A program made the translations under genes and the position numbers. A stretch of 64,000 nucleotides of DNA. Source: Chloroflexota bacterium (lineage in GTDB: Bacteria; Chloroflexota; Anaerolineae; Anaerolineales; Anaerolineaceae). The DNA is taken from positions 1,984,001 to 2,048,000 of the forward strand of contig CP069394.1 of assembly GCA_016887485.1 (NCBI GenBank), written 5' to 3'. A model generated the notes under the pieces. The model had not been told where the DNA came from and made no database searches. It worked only from the letters and a program-made list of their open reading frames with translations. Below are positions 32,033 to 40,917 of the stretch, in pieces (within the stretch, counting starts at the first letter, position 1; each line of letters starts with the position of its first letter).

Positions 32033-32060
32033 ATTCTATGGATTTTTCCAATTCTGTCAA
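32033..32060 (-). promoter_or_regulatory. Sigma70-type promoter of the pyr operon
   Basis: A consensus -35 TTGACA (32055-32060) and a -10 TAGAAT (32033-32038) are 16 bp apart on the minus strand, giving a leader of about 125 bases before pyrC. Confidence 0.8.
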
Positions 32061-32068
32061 GGCGGACT

Positions 32069-33595
32069 TTACTTATTAAACTCTTTTTCTTCTGGAATGA
32101 ACATCTCATCCATGTCATGACAAATATCTTTGATCACATCCCGGCCGGAGGCGCAGGATAGTTCCACATTGCCGCCCGGTTCCACCCATTGACCGATCAT
32201 ATAGAAATTATCCAGTCTAGGCAGGGTCTTATCCATCCCCTTCCCCATCATCATGGTCATCTTGCGGGTGGTGAATGCCCACCCCGCAAACGCACCCCGC
32301 CAGTTACCGGTGTAGCGCTGATAGGTCACCGGCGTGGCCACATCCACGACTTCCACCGCATCCCGCAAGCCAGGAAAACGCTTCTCCAAGGCATCAATCA
32401 CAATCTCGGCCACTTCCTCTTTATGGTCCTCATAGCGGTCATCGTCCGTATAAAGCCACTGCCAATAGTCAGGGTCCGCTTCAAACCAAAGACTCAGGGA
32501 ACTCTTGCCTTTAGGGGCCATTTGCGGGTCAAAGCAATAATGCTTCAGCACCATTCGGTCGTGCCGGATATTGCCCAGCCATACGGGCTGATCCAGAGGA
32601 ATATTGATCATCGGCGGCAGATCGGAGAAATCCATCGCAACCCCCAGCGAAACCTGCAGGATGGATTTGCAGGGGATCATACCATCGTTATAGGTGTGAC
32701 GAATTTTCTCATCAAGATATTTCCCGCCCAGGAGCTCAAAGATCGTCGCCCGCCCATCGGAGGCAGAAATCACGATATCCGCCCGATCTACCCGGCCATC
32801 TGCCAGCACGACACCGACAGCCCGATCGTTTTCCACTAGGACATCTTTTACCCGGGTGCGGTAAACGATCCTGCCGCCCAAATCTTCAAAACGGCTCGCC
32901 AGTCCCTTGGCCAACGGTAGAGATCCGCCCATGGGATATCCCGCTTCTTGGTCGTTCATCATCGCCAGGGTTGAGAGACAGAGCATCATTGGGAAATCCG
33001 TAGGCGCAAACTGGAAGAAATGTTGCAGCCCCTCGCGCAGTAAGGGATCGGAAAACTTATCCGCATACTCCATGAGGGTTTTTGCCCGCCAGCGCAAGGT
33101 CGGCATCAATACCGGCAGCATGTCCTTGCCCATCTCCGCCAGTTCCACCATATCTTCCGCGGTCAGATCCACGGGCAGTTCCATGCGGGTGAAATCTCGA
33201 ATGCCCTCAACAAACTCAGCGATCGTCCGCTTGTCCTGAGGCGCCAACACTAAAAGGTGTTTTTCCAGGCGGTCCACATCAGTATAAAGGTGCAGGGTCC
33301 GTCCATCACGCCCCTCAATTGCAACGAACTCTTCATAAAAATGGATGGGGGTATCCTTGAGAATCCCAAGCTCCTCCCAAAGCTGATAGCCTTTGGTTTT
33401 GGGGTTAACACCGGCAAGATAACGCACTGCGCCATCAAAGGTATAGCCCCGTCGCCGCCAGGAGGTACACAGCCCACCAGGCAAGCTGTGCATTTCATAG
33501 ATGGTTGTATCAAACCCATTCATCTGAGCATAGATTCCAGCAGAAAGCCCAGCGACGCCAGCCCCAATAATCACGATTTTATTATGCACGGCCAT
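32069..33595 (-). CDS. FAD-dependent oxidoreductase of the phytoene desaturase/carotene isomerase group
   Basis: The 508-residue flavoprotein begins with the dinucleotide motif IIGAGVAGLSAGIYAQMNGF and the signature MHSLPGGLCTSWRRRGYTFD. Its C-terminal FAD motif is LDNFYMIGQWVEPGG. These match CrtI/CrtISO-like amine-oxidase-superfamily proteins. No carotenoid gene is nearby, so substrate is open; many relatives in non-pigmented bacteria are of unknown function. It ends just upstream of the pyr promoter on the same strand. Confidence 0.85.
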   Translation of the reverse strand: MAVHNKIVIIGAGVAGLSAGIYAQMNGFDTTIYEMHSLPGGLCTSWRRRGYTFDGAVRYLAGVNPKTKGYQLWEELGILKDTPIHFYEEFVAIEGRDGRTLHLYTDVDRLEKHLLVLAPQDKRTIAEFVEGIRDFTRMELPVDLTAEDMVELAEMGKDMLPVLMPTLRWRAKTLMEYADKFSDPLLREGLQHFFQFAPTDFPMMLCLSTLAMMNDQEAGYPMGGSLPLAKGLASRFEDLGGRIVYRTRVKDVLVENDRAVGVVLADGRVDRADIVISASDGRATIFELLGGKYLDEKIRHTYNDGMIPCKSILQVSLGVAMDFSDLPPMINIPLDQPVWLGNIRHDRMVLKHYCFDPQMAPKGKSSLSLWFEADPDYWQWLYTDDDRYEDHKEEVAEIVIDALEKRFPGLRDAVEVVDVATPVTYQRYTGNWRGAFAGWAFTTRKMTMMMGKGMDKTLPRLDNFYMIGQWVEPGGNVELSCASGRDVIKDICHDMDEMFIPEEKEFNK

Positions 33596-33772
33596 GGTTT
33601 ATACCTTCTTTCAAAAAGAATCGAACATATCTATTATATAAAAGGAATGGTGAAAATCATCACCCGGATTTCCAGGCTCAAACTACCCATTTAGTCAGGG
33701 AATAAACCTCTAAACCGGTTAAGATAAGAAATAGAATAATAGACGCGTTCATTATCCAAAGGAGTATTACCA

Positions 33773-34465
33773 ATGCACAAGAAAACCCAGTGGAGCCGAC
33801 AGGAAACTATCGCACTGATCTGGATCGTGGCAGCTATGGTTATCGCCATTGCCGTTTCCTTATGGCGGGGTTTCCCCTTCCCGATCTTTACCCTGATATT
33901 CCTGCTGCCGCCACTTATCAAACTACTTGTTACCAAGGATGCCAAGCGGATTGGAATGGGTTCTATGGCGTGGCAGACCTATCTCAAATGGACTGCTATA
34001 AACCTGGGGATACTTGCTGCTATCTACTTAATTTTTGAGCCTTTGTCTGGTGCATATCGTTTCCTGGTGGAGGAAGCAACTCAGCCCACGACGCAAGACC
34101 CAACTTTCTTTTGGATACCAACTTTCAATAGTCCAACCAACTGGATAGGTTTGGTCTTTTATTCAGGCCTGGTCAGCCTCTTCGCTGAGGAACTTTGTTT
34201 CCGGGGTTGGCTACTGCGCGGGCTAACGACAAAACTTGGTGCCGGTTGGGCTAACATAATCCAAGCCGCAATCTTCACCCTACCCCAGTTGGTGATCACC
34301 TTCCTGATGCCCAACCCCCTGATGAGTGTTGTTTATGGCTTAATTTATTCATTTGTCGCTATTGGATTGGTAAACGGCATGGTGGCAAATCAATCTGGAA
34401 ACATCTGGCCCAACCTAACTGCTGCCGTAGTGATAAACTTCATATTAACCTTATTCCTGATCTGA
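33773..34465 (+). CDS. CPBP-family (CAAX protease/bacteriocin-processing) membrane protein
   Basis: The 230-residue protein has about six transmembrane segments and the CPBP motif 1 EELCFR in SLFAEELCFRGWLLRGL. The family's later His motifs are hard to find: the segment expected to hold motif 2 reads FTLPQLVITF, and motif 3 reads NLTAAVVINF. Peptidase activity is therefore uncertain. A ribosome binding site AAAGGAG precedes the ATG. It stands before the large BTAD regulator but 121 bp apart. Confidence 0.8.
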   Translation: MHKKTQWSRQETIALIWIVAAMVIAIAVSLWRGFPFPIFTLIFLLPPLIKLLVTKDAKRIGMGSMAWQTYLKWTAINLGILAAIYLIFEPLSGAYRFLVEEATQPTTQDPTFFWIPTFNSPTNWIGLVFYSGLVSLFAEELCFRGWLLRGLTTKLGAGWANIIQAAIFTLPQLVITFLMPNPLMSVVYGLIYSFVAIGLVNGMVANQSGNIWPNLTAAVVINFILTLFLI

Positions 34466-34586
34466 GCCTAACCAGCGGAAAGCCATACTACAACCTCAGC
34501 AATATTTGGCCTTATAATTAATTCGACTGACTTAGAATAATTAGGAACGATAAACTCATCATTGGACAGTCAAAATTTTCAACATA

Positions 34587-37500
34587 ATGACCAATTTGCT
34601 CCGCATCCACCTGCTTGGCCACTTTGAAATAAGCGTCTCTGGCCGCGGGTTGAGCGCGCAGGATTGGCAGTCTCAGCAGACCCAAACCATTGGCAAAATT
34701 CTGTTCACCAATCGGGGAAAGGTCGTGACCGGTGAGCAGCTGATTGAAATCCTCTGGCCCAATGAGCCTGTTGAATCTGCCCGGCGGAGGCTCCATGTTC
34801 GGATCAGCCAGCTGCGCAGCCTCCTGCAGGATAATAAATCACTGATCCAAACCGTCCACGGGGGATACCTCTTCCAGCCCGACGAAACCTGCTGTCTGGA
34901 CGTGGAACAGTTCCAGGCACACCTGGCAGAAGGCGCGCGTCTGCAGGAACAAGGCCAGCAAATTGAAGCCATCGGCGTCCTTGAGCAAGCCCGGGAGCTT
35001 TACCGCGGCGACTTGCTCGCGGAAGACCTTTATGCGGATTGGACCTATCACCAACGCGAAGCGCTGCGGGAAACCTTCATCACCTTGCTGATTGAACTCT
35101 CCGAATGCTATGCCCAGCAAGGCCGCTACCGTCTGGCCATCGCCCGAACACGCCAGGCCCTGGCCAAAGACCCCCTCAGGGAGACCATCTACGTCCGCCT
35201 GATGCTCTACCATTACTACGCCGGTGAGCGGAACCAATCTCTGCGCGTTTACGATCAGTGCAAGCAGATGCTGATCGGTGAACTGGGCGTGGATCCACTA
35301 AAGTCAACAGTGGACCTCTACAATAAGATCCAGAAAGGCAACCTCTGGAAAGCTGATGACGGTCTGCGCTACCCACCCCCGATCTATGAAGGCCGATTGT
35401 TTGAAGTGCCATATGCGCTGACCGAAATCCCCCTGGTAGGCCGCGACCGGGAATATGCCTGGCTGGTCTCCCAATGGCAGGACCCAGACAAACATATCAT
35501 TCTATTGGAAGGCGAAGCCGGAATTGGCAAGAGCCGCCTGGTCAACCGCTTCACGGAGTATGTCGACAAACAATCCATCCGGACACTCAAAGTCCAGCTG
35601 CCTTCCTCTGAACACCGTCCTACCGCCGCTATCGTTTCCGCCCTACAGGAAATGCTAACGGAAAGTGTCGTAAATAAACTCCACCCGGACACTCTCGCCG
35701 CCCTCGCCATCCTGATCCCTGAAATTCATGACCGGGTGGATGGAATCGCCGAACTCACGCCCTTGCTGCCTAATGGCGAGCAGCAAAGGCTCAAGCAAGC
35801 CATCAATGACCTCTCGGCAGCCTGCGCAGGCCTGCCCACCCTGATCATTGTGGACGACGCCCAACGGCTCAGCTCCACCGCGGTTGACCTGCTCACTCAA
35901 CTCAGCAAGACCTTCCGGGTCCTTTTGAGCTATCGCAGTGAAGACACGCCACCGGATCACCCCCTGCGGACTGCATTTGGCCCCGCCGGGCTGACCCTGC
36001 GTTCTTTGGCCCTGAAGGACATCCAATCCCTGATCACCCACCTCTCAGGCCGCCAACACCCTGTCCTCTCCAAACAGATCCATACACAGAGTGAAGGGGT
36101 GCCCCTCTTTGTGGTGGCGCTGCTGCAGCATATGTTTGAAACCGGGTATCTCTTTATCAATTCCAGTGACGAATGGGAGGTCACCTCCGCTGAAGCCCCA
36201 GCCCTGCCGGTGACCTTGCGCGCGACGATTGCAGCCCGTCTGAATCACCTCAACCCTGCCCAGAGACGTGTGTTCGACTTTGCGGCTTTGATTGACGGCG
36301 AGTTCAACTTCGATCTGCTAAAATCTGTCACTGAGCAATCCGAAGAAAACCTCCTGACCACGGTGGATATCTTCCTGGACGCGGGTTTGTTAATCGAACC
36401 GCGCAGCCTGGACAAGCCCGACTTTATGATCAGCCATGATTATTATGCCGAGGTGGCCTACGAGACCATCCCCGCCGTCCGGCGCAGGTCGATGCATCAC
36501 CAGGTAGCCAAAGTGATGGAAAGCCTTTATGCCGGCCAGTTGGAAAGCCACGCTGCCACCCTAGCGGATCATTATCATCGGGCTGGCAAAGCAGAAAAGA
36601 CCCTTCATTACGCGACTTTAGCCAGTGAACAGGCCTTGGCGCGGTTTGCCAGCATCGAGGCCCTCCATTACATAGAGATCGCCCTGCCTCTCATCAACGC
36701 CAGTGATATCGAACAGATCGCCCAGCTCCGGCTGAGGCGTGAAGGGATTTACGACCTGCATGGCATGCGTAAGGAGCAGCACGAGGACCTGCTGGCCCTG
36801 GACGCGCTTTATCCGGACCTACCAACCGCAATCCAGGCGGAAATTCGGCTGAGGCGAGCAGCCTATGAATGGATCCTGGGCAACAACGACGCCACCTACA
36901 GCAATGTCGAGGTAGCGATCAAGATGGCCCAATCCGCTGGTGCAAAGGAGATTGAGGCCCGTGCCCTGCTGCTTGCCGGGCGGGCAGCGTTGGACCTCCA
37001 TCAATCCGTTGATAACCTGCAGCGAGCCCTTCAGGTGGCGCGTGAGATGGCCTTCCCCGCTCTTGAAGGGGACATCATCCGCTGTCTGGGCAACGCTCAC
37101 TATTGGCAAAGCAAATATCACCAGAGTTTCGACTTCTTCCAGCAAGCGCTGATCATCCATCGCAAGGTTGGGGACCTGCGCGGCGAACTATCGGCCCTCA
37201 ACAATCTTGGAAAAGTGACCGAGTTGATTGGTGACCTTTCGGAAGCTGTGAATTACTATAACCAGGCGGCTGAAATCTGCCAGCGCATCAAGGACCGTCT
37301 GGCGGAAGGCGTCATCCTGACGAATCTGGCGGAGGTCACAACCAACCTCGGCCGCTTCATGGAAGCCCAATCCCTTTTCCAAGAAGCCATCCAGATCAGA
37401 GCTGAAATTGGCAATGATGAGGGCGTGGCCATGGCCAAAAATTACCTGGGCAACCTGCACCGGCAAATCGGGCAATATGATCTGGCGTTGGCTGATTACA

Positions 37501-38228
37501 ACGAAGCATATGCCATCAATTGCCGCATCAAACACGATGAGCAGACCTTCGATTCCCTCGCCGGGCTTTCCGCTCTCGCCCGTGATCTGGGCGACTATGA
37601 GCTGGCTCAGCATTATTGGGCACAGGCGGCTAGGCTTCAGCCCGACATAAATTCTCATCGCTATATCAATTTCATGATCAATTCCAGCCTGCTGAAAACG
37701 CTCACCGGTGAGCCAGAAGCCGCGGCAGTTATGGGTGAAGAAGCACTTGCACTCAGCGCGGACCTGCCCTGGTTCAAGGGGCCTGCATCCAACGCTATCG
37801 GGCATACTTATTTGACCCAGGGAGAGCTTGAACAAGCCCGTCAATACTATCAACAGGCCATTACCTCCTTTGAAGCCTATCAGCAAACCCATCTCTCACC
37901 TGAGCCCTTAGCCGGCCTTGCTGAAATCGCCCTGCTGGAAGGAAAACCCGAGCTGGCTCTTGCCATCGTGCAGGATTTCCTGCCGGCGCTCAAACAAGGG
38001 GAGCTGCAGGGTCCGGACCGGCTGCTTTGGATCTATCTGGTTTACCATCAGGTGATGGCGGCCAATAATGACCCTCTGGCACCGGAGATCATTCAAACTG
38101 CTCACCAGATTCTTTCACGCCGCGCCGAAACCATTTCCGATGCAGAATCTCGTCAGTCCTTTATGACAGGGGTCAGGGACCATAACGAGATTATCCAAAT
38201 CCGGCAAGACCTTTCCAAAGCCCATTAA
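34587..38228 (+). CDS. BTAD/SARP-type regulator with AAA ATPase and TPR domains
   Basis: The 1213-residue protein belongs to the large regulators common in Chloroflexota and actinobacteria. An OmpR-like winged helix (1-95, LLRIHLLGHFEIS) is followed by a bacterial transcriptional activation domain (about 100-245). An AAA/STAND ATPase comes next with Walker A EGEAGIGKSR near residue 310 and Walker B TLIIVDDAQRL near 420. The last ~500 residues are TPR repeats (such as GELSALNNLGKVTELIGDLS). Such proteins activate nearby genes on sensing a signal through the TPR part. The following small gene and secreted protein gene are candidate targets by position only. Confidence 0.92.
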   Translation: MTNLLRIHLLGHFEISVSGRGLSAQDWQSQQTQTIGKILFTNRGKVVTGEQLIEILWPNEPVESARRRLHVRISQLRSLLQDNKSLIQTVHGGYLFQPDETCCLDVEQFQAHLAEGARLQEQGQQIEAIGVLEQARELYRGDLLAEDLYADWTYHQREALRETFITLLIELSECYAQQGRYRLAIARTRQALAKDPLRETIYVRLMLYHYYAGERNQSLRVYDQCKQMLIGELGVDPLKSTVDLYNKIQKGNLWKADDGLRYPPPIYEGRLFEVPYALTEIPLVGRDREYAWLVSQWQDPDKHIILLEGEAGIGKSRLVNRFTEYVDKQSIRTLKVQLPSSEHRPTAAIVSALQEMLTESVVNKLHPDTLAALAILIPEIHDRVDGIAELTPLLPNGEQQRLKQAINDLSAACAGLPTLIIVDDAQRLSSTAVDLLTQLSKTFRVLLSYRSEDTPPDHPLRTAFGPAGLTLRSLALKDIQSLITHLSGRQHPVLSKQIHTQSEGVPLFVVALLQHMFETGYLFINSSDEWEVTSAEAPALPVTLRATIAARLNHLNPAQRRVFDFAALIDGEFNFDLLKSVTEQSEENLLTTVDIFLDAGLLIEPRSLDKPDFMISHDYYAEVAYETIPAVRRRSMHHQVAKVMESLYAGQLESHAATLADHYHRAGKAEKTLHYATLASEQALARFASIEALHYIEIALPLINASDIEQIAQLRLRREGIYDLHGMRKEQHEDLLALDALYPDLPTAIQAEIRLRRAAYEWILGNNDATYSNVEVAIKMAQSAGAKEIEARALLLAGRAALDLHQSVDNLQRALQVAREMAFPALEGDIIRCLGNAHYWQSKYHQSFDFFQQALIIHRKVGDLRGELSALNNLGKVTELIGDLSEAVNYYNQAAEICQRIKDRLAEGVILTNLAEVTTNLGRFMEAQSLFQEAIQIRAEIGNDEGVAMAKNYLGNLHRQIGQYDLALADYNEAYAINCRIKHDEQTFDSLAGLSALARDLGDYELAQHYWAQAARLQPDINSHRYINFMINSSLLKTLTGEPEAAAVMGEEALALSADLPWFKGPASNAIGHTYLTQGELEQARQYYQQAITSFEAYQQTHLSPEPLAGLAEIALLEGKPELALAIVQDFLPALKQGELQGPDRLLWIYLVYHQVMAANNDPLAPEIIQTAHQILSRRAETISDAESRQSFMTGVRDHNEIIQIRQDLSKAH

Positions 38229-38297
38229 GAATTTCGTAAGGGGGATTTGTTACCCTAGCCATAGTTAATCACAAGCATCCAGATACCCTGGAGAACT

Positions 38298-38507
38298 ATG
38301 GTCACACCATTACACCGACAAACCGTCGCGCTCATCGTGCGAGTTTGGGCTGAATATCTCGAAGATCAGCCCCCTGCCTGGCGCGGGGTGATTGAAGGCT
38401 CTGAACCGGGGGATATCAAACCCTTCACCAGCCTGGACGAACTGACCCGGATCATCCAGCAAAAATCGCTTGAAGAAACCCACCCCAAAACCAATCAAAA
38501 TGATTAA
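38298..38507 (+). CDS. Small hypothetical protein downstream of the BTAD regulator
   Basis: The 69-residue protein (MVTPLHRQTVALIVRVWAEY) is soluble and ends in a polar tail. It contains a W-x-EYL then PPAWRGVIEG segment of unknown function. A GGAG site lies upstream. It lies between the regulator and the secreted protein and is likely cotranscribed with one or both. Confidence 0.65.
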   Translation: MVTPLHRQTVALIVRVWAEYLEDQPPAWRGVIEGSEPGDIKPFTSLDELTRIIQQKSLEETHPKTNQND

Positions 38508-38520
38508 TCAGGAGGTCATC

Positions 38521-40011
38521 ATGTTACGGAAGAGATCAGGTATTATCATTCGGCTCATTATCATTCTGGGGATTTTCCTGGGCCTGGCAGGTACAAACCT
38601 GGCAGAGAAGGCCTCTGCCCAGACGGTTTGTTTATGGGAAGGGACCGTTAGTTCCGATTGGTTTACTGCTGACAACTGGAGCGGTTGCTTCTTCAATACC
38701 CTCCCATCCTATCCCATAGGCGAAAATGATGCCGTCATCCAGGAAGTGACCGGACATCCTTATCCAAACCTATCCGGCACAACTTCCGTTAGTGTGAATT
38801 CATTGACAATTGATGCGGGTGCCCAATTGACCACCTCAGACCTTGGCACAGCCAATATCTATGCCGACTCGGTTATCAACAACGGCGTTATTACCGTCAA
38901 TAGTCCAAACCGGCTTGCGATAAGAGGTCCTTTCTATAACAACGGCCAGGTCAATTTCGCCTACACGTATCTCTATCTGAACAATAGCAGCTCACATGCC
39001 GGATCATTCACCGGAGACACCTTACGTTTCAATGTCATGGGTACTGAACAAACCCACACCTTCCAACCCAGTTCAATCATCACCGTGGATGACATTTACG
39101 TTACCCAAATCCACACCATTACATTCAGTGGTACGGTCACAGCGGACAGCATCACCATTGAAACAAACTCATCGGTCACAGAAGCCAGCGGTTCAAATGT
39201 GGATATCAGTGACATCATTTTGAAGGGCGGGGAATATATCGTAGGCTCATACACCATTGCTACCGGTGAGAGTTTCACGGGCACAGGATCCATCCAGAGC
39301 AACCTAACCAACGCCGGCACAGTCAGCCCCGGCAGCTCTCCCGGCACGATCACTGTTAGCGGCGATTACACCCAAGAGGCAAGCGGTACCCTCGCCATTG
39401 AGCTGGGCGGCACCACACCGGATACGGAACACGACCAATTGGTCGTCACCGGCGGAGCCACCCTGGGCGGCACGCTGGAAGTCACCCTGATCAATGACTA
39501 CTCTCCAGAACTGGGTGACATCTTCACGATCATGACCTATGGCTCCGTGAGCGGCAGTTTTGCCTCCACATCGCTGCCAACGCTTGACCCCGGCCTGAAG
39601 TGGGGTGTCAGTCTGGGCTCAACGACTATGCGGTTAATTGTGGAAGCTGATGGCGGATCGATCAGCGGCGAGGTGACCTACACCGGCAGCCACGGGACAA
39701 ACCCGATTAGCGTTGGGCTGTTTACGAATCCCAATGGTGCCCCGGTGCATACTATTGATGTGGGCAGTGCCACAAGTGTCTATCCCTATTCAATCGTCGG
39801 GATTCCCGATGGCAGCTACTATATCGGTGCCCTGATGGACCTGAATGGTAACCATCAACCTGACCCAGACGAGCCTTTCGCCTGGTATAGCCTGACCCCA
39901 GGCAGCGCGCCCCTGGCGGTTGTCATCTCCGGTGCAACCCCCGATCATACGGATATTGATATCCAGTTGGACGACCCCATTATGAACTTCATTCCCTTAA
40001 TTGTCCGCTAA
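38521..40011 (+). CDS. Secreted beta-rich surface protein with C-terminal FIPLIVR tail
   Basis: The protein of about 496 residues starts with a signal peptide (MLRKRSGIIIRLIIILGIFL, cleavage near ASA-QT). The first part has a DWFTADNWSG motif and parallel-beta-like short repeats of the kind found in autotransporter passenger regions (SVNSLTIDAGAQL, NNGVITVNS). A GTLEVTLINDYSPELGDIF region follows, then an Ig- or CnaB-like domain (ISGEVTYTG...YYIGALMDLNGNHQPDPDEP). It ends in MNFIPLIVR. The ATG at 38521 has an AGGAGG site; an earlier in-frame ATG overlaps the previous gene. Export and surface location are inferred. Confidence 0.82.
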   Translation: MLRKRSGIIIRLIIILGIFLGLAGTNLAEKASAQTVCLWEGTVSSDWFTADNWSGCFFNTLPSYPIGENDAVIQEVTGHPYPNLSGTTSVSVNSLTIDAGAQLTTSDLGTANIYADSVINNGVITVNSPNRLAIRGPFYNNGQVNFAYTYLYLNNSSSHAGSFTGDTLRFNVMGTEQTHTFQPSSIITVDDIYVTQIHTITFSGTVTADSITIETNSSVTEASGSNVDISDIILKGGEYIVGSYTIATGESFTGTGSIQSNLTNAGTVSPGSSPGTITVSGDYTQEASGTLAIELGGTTPDTEHDQLVVTGGATLGGTLEVTLINDYSPELGDIFTIMTYGSVSGSFASTSLPTLDPGLKWGVSLGSTTMRLIVEADGGSISGEVTYTGSHGTNPISVGLFTNPNGAPVHTIDVGSATSVYPYSIVGIPDGSYYIGALMDLNGNHQPDPDEPFAWYSLTPGSAPLAVVISGATPDHTDIDIQLDDPIMNFIPLIVR

Positions 40012-40069
40012 AAAACACCCGTTCTCTGAAGCCTTTTACGGGGCATCGTTGTAGGGGCGAGGACGATTT

Positions 40070-40103
40070 ACCTCCTGTTGGATATCCCGGCAGGAGGTTT
40101 TTT
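40070..40103 (+). terminator. Rho-independent terminator after the secreted protein gene
   Basis: ACCTCCTG pairs with CAGGAGGT around a 13-base loop and runs into a T-tract, about 60 bases after the stop. Confidence 0.85.
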
Positions 40104-40184
40104 ATCCCTTTGTGGATAACTCTTTAAACAAACCGGGCCATAGGTTTCCCTATGGTCCAGTTTATAAAAGGAGAAGAGATGAGA

Positions 40185-40886
40185 TTATGAAGCTGCAACT
40201 TCCTCCAGATATTCAATTAGAGCAGGTAGAAACATTCTGATTTGGATTGAGTCTAAATCCCCTGCCTGGCCCTGGAGTTTCTCAAACTGCTCAGGGTCTA
40301 GTTCACCAATATCACCCAGTTCACCAGAATCGAGGCTACCGGAAAAACCGCCACTGGGCATTTCTCCAGAACCAATAAGGCCGCCATCGATCACAATGAC
40401 ACCACCACTACCGAGTTGATCCATGATATCTTCAGGGAGATCATCAACTGATTGGGGCCCTGTCATTAGATTCGGTTCAATACCCAATAACTCCATCATT
40501 TCAACCGGGTCATCAAATTCAATAGAGGAGATTTCAGTCAATTGCTCATCTGAAAGGGCTCTCTGAATTTGTTTAATGACCGCGTCCAATTCTTGCGAGG
40601 CAGTTGTATCTTCGTCCACCATTGTTTGATAGATCTGCCAAAGGGGGAGCAGCGTTTCGGCTTGTTCAGGGGTTATCGGATAGTCTGTCTCAGCCAACAT
40701 CAATGTACCAACGATTAATTGACTGACATCCATAAGCTCGTCATTCGGCTTGTTGCTAACAACGCTTTGGGGTTCGCCATCGCCATCCGCTTCGGTAGAC
40801 GCCTCTTCCTGACTATTCCCGGAACAAGCAACCAGGAACATAATCAACAATATTCCGACAACTGAAATTAAACTTTTTCGTTTCAC
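40185..40886 (-). CDS. Lipoprotein of unknown function linked to a MacAB-like exporter
   Basis: The 233-residue protein has a lipoprotein signal (MKRKSLISVVGILLIMFLVAC) and an acidic linker after the lipobox. The middle is helical (LLPLWQIYQTMVDEDTTASQ, LSDEQLTEISSIEF), followed by a Gly-rich stretch (GSGGVIVIDGGLIGSGEMPS) and a helical end. No family was recognised. It is the last gene of a four-gene operon with an ABC exporter, 31 bp after the permease, and is therefore probably a partner or substrate of it. Confidence 0.75.
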   Translation of the reverse strand: MKRKSLISVVGILLIMFLVACSGNSQEEASTEADGDGEPQSVVSNKPNDELMDVSQLIVGTLMLAETDYPITPEQAETLLPLWQIYQTMVDEDTTASQELDAVIKQIQRALSDEQLTEISSIEFDDPVEMMELLGIEPNLMTGPQSVDDLPEDIMDQLGSGGVIVIDGGLIGSGEMPSGGFSGSLDSGELGDIGELDPEQFEKLQGQAGDLDSIQIRMFLPALIEYLEEVAAS

Positions 40887-40917
40887 TTTTCTTCACTCCT
40901 TAAAGTGTAGTTCGTAT

